From Gemmatimonadota bacterium (GTDB taxonomy: Bacteria; Gemmatimonadota; Gemmatimonadetes; Gemmatimonadales; GWC2-71-9): a stretch of 13,442 nt of DNA. Of this stretch, positions 12,673 through 13,442 are shown piece after piece; position 1 is the first letter of the stretch; the number at the start of each line of letters is the position of its first letter. The position numbers were made by a program, and so were the translations under genes. The notes beneath the pieces were generated by a model that worked only from the letters and a program-made list of their open reading frames with translations, was not told where the DNA came from and made no database searches. Where the stretch lies: positions 1 through 13,442 of the forward strand of contig JACPAP010000264.1 of assembly GCA_016180765.1 (NCBI GenBank), written 5' to 3'.

Positions 12673-12750
12673 GTGAGAAGTCAGATGTGAGAGGTGAGAA
12701 GGTCGAGCGGACGGTGCGCCCCGTCTCACTTCTCACATCTCACGTCTCAC
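12673..12750. repeat. Heptamer-built inverted repeat between convergent genes
   Basis: 12673-12700 and 12723-12750 are inverted copies, 24 of 28 matching, with a 22-base loop. The units are GTGAGAA, GTCAGAT, GTGAGAG, GTGAGAA on the left and GTGAGAC, GTGAGAT, GTGAGAA, GTGAGAC when the right arm is read on the minus strand. It starts one base after the dehydrogenase stop (12669-12671) and ends five bases before the ZIP stop (12756-12758). It thus lies exactly where two transcripts meet. Confidence 0.92.
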
Positions 12751-12755
12751 CGTCT

Positions 12756-13247
12756 CTAGGCCGCCACCAGCAGCCCGGTCCCGTACATCACGGCCATCCC
12801 CGCCACCACGCCCCCCGCCGTGTACGGCGTCCACACGCCGCCTTCCAGCTCTCGGGCCACCACCCGGTACAGCGCGATGACCACCTGCGCGATGGCGCCG
12901 GCGCCCACGCTCAGGAACAAGGTGGCGTAGAGCGGCGAGTACGCCAGCCCGCCGATCCAGGCGCCCAGCACCGTCGGCAGACCGGCCAGGGCGCCAAGCG
13001 CCGCCAAGGTCTTGAGCCTGGGGCGGTCGTGCGCGATGGGGGCCACGATTCCCAGCCCTTCGGTGGTGTTGTGCAGCATGAACCCGACGATCAAGAACGC
13101 GCCCAGCGTGGCCTCGCCCAAGGCGTACGCCGCGCCGATCGCGAGGCCCTCACCCAGATTGTGGAGCCCTATCCCCAGCGCGATGAGATACGCCACCGCG
13201 CGGCGACCCTGCTCCCCACCGCCCGTCACCCTGGCGCGGGCCCGCAT
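12756..13247 (-). CDS. ZIP-family metal transporter, N-terminus missing
   Basis: The convincing part is the C-terminal ~155 residues. RRAVAYLIALGIGLHNLGEGLAIGAA and GFMLHNTTEGLGIVAPIAHD carry the two HNxxEG metal-site motifs of ZIP transporters (membrane segments 4 and 5), followed by three more hydrophobic segments. ZIP proteins move zinc or similar divalent cations into the cytoplasm. Segments 1-3 should lie to the right of about 13225. The frame stays open to 13388, but encodes only arginine-, proline- and alanine-rich sequence with no membrane helix. The listed start is the ATG at 13245-13247, an arbitrary choice. The loss coincides with a jump in GC and with the start of a gene fragment on the other strand, so the gene is truncated by rearrangement or by an assembly join. 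Confidence 0.75.
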   Translation of the reverse strand: MRARARVTGGGEQGRRAVAYLIALGIGLHNLGEGLAIGAAYALGEATLGAFLIVGFMLHNTTEGLGIVAPIAHDRPRLKTLAALGALAGLPTVLGAWIGGLAYSPLYATLFLSVGAGAIAQVVIALYRVVARELEGGVWTPYTAGGVVAGMAVMYGTGLLVAA

Positions 13248-13442
13248 CGGCGAAGCGCCCGTCCCCGGCGATCCCTCCCGGCGGAGGATGAAGCTCGACG
13301 GCTTCGGCCCCGAGGAGGCGGGCGCCTTCCGGGAGCGGGCCGGGATGCTCCTCATCGAGGCGGACGGCGCGCGGGGCCTCGCCGCCAAGGCGCCCGGCCC
13401 GGGGGAACCGGTGATCCCCCCTTGGGCCGACGCCGTCCTGGG
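13228..13442 (+). CDS. yqeC: YqeC-like protein fragment (putative selenium-dependent hydroxylase accessory protein)
   Basis: This plus-strand frame runs open to the window edge and is too short and incomplete to have both ends. It reads KLDGFGPEEAGAFRERAG, then MLLIEADGARGLAAKAPGPG and EPVIPPWADAVL. This is the middle of the YqeC family, whose consensus has a K-L-xG-F-xPEE stretch followed by V-LVEADG(A/S)RG-x-xKAP-xxEPVIP. YqeC proteins are linked by genome context to molybdenum- and selenium-dependent hydroxylases; their biochemical role is not firmly known. The N-terminal P-loop (GAGGKTT) expected ~80-100 residues upstream is absent: leftward the frame runs into the antisense of the ZIP gene. 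The true start is therefore missing. The listed start is only where similarity becomes plausible. Confidence 0.65.

Noticed and set aside
101..12750. Short repeated units spaced regularly, considered as CRISPR arrays
   Set aside because: Units are 7 bases with no unique spacers between them, arms are inverted rather than direct, and no cas gene is present.

Overview
The window is compact, GC-rich bacterial chromosome carrying housekeeping-type genes on both strands: fifteen genes or gene parts, many GTG starts, and four 4-base stop/start overlaps. No phage, transposase, CRISPR array, rRNA or tRNA was seen. Base composition, gene set and the intergenic repeats suggest an uncultivated soil or sediment bacterium, perhaps Gemmatimonadota. 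That placement is an impression, not a proof.

Layout, left to right. (1) Positions 1-2609, minus strand: the first 30 codons of ribonuclease Z (rnz), then, upstream of it, an mlaE-mlaF-mlaD operon for an MCE-type lipid ABC transporter (permease, ATPase, membrane-anchored MCE protein). (2) 2727-3437, plus strand: a short mutY adenine glycosylase that diverges from mlaE and converges on the next unit. (3) 3522-4393, minus: a DUF2203 protein coupled to a small membrane protein. (4) 4487-5832, minus: a hotdog acyl-CoA thioesterase coupled to a patatin-like phospholipase. (5) 5917-7767, minus: glutamine-dependent NAD synthetase (nadE), with a repeat-derived insertion inside its glutaminase domain. 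(6) 7845-8732, minus: a TupA-like tungstate-binding protein without its permease and ATPase. (7) 8814-10607, minus: an NTF2/SnoaL-like protein, a DUF72 protein and a receiver-domain protein that ends in a membrane anchor. (8) 10703-12671, plus: a nucleoside hydrolase and a 3-hydroxyacyl-CoA dehydrogenase-like protein. (9) 12756-13247, minus: the C-terminal part of a ZIP metal transporter, running head-to-head into a YqeC-like fragment (plus strand) at the window edge. Both lack their N-termini at the same point, which suggests a rearrangement or an assembly join.

The most unusual content lies between the genes. Almost every transcription-unit boundary carries an inverted repeat. At least six have arms built of degenerate tandem 7-mers. 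The 7-mer word differs from place to place (GTGAGAN, GGGGTGA, CGGAYAY, ACGGANA, CCNAGGT), but the period of 7, the hairpin layout and the position against gene ends recur. These elements supply stop codons (mlaD, tupA, patatin), ribosome-binding sites (tupA, the dehydrogenase) and probable RNA hairpins at gene boundaries. A related palindrome sits in frame inside nadE, and a separate 26-bp GC-rich inverted repeat encodes the C-terminal tail of MutY. I found no other candidate for a new multi-gene system; this heptamer-hairpin family and the membrane-tethered receiver are the best leads.
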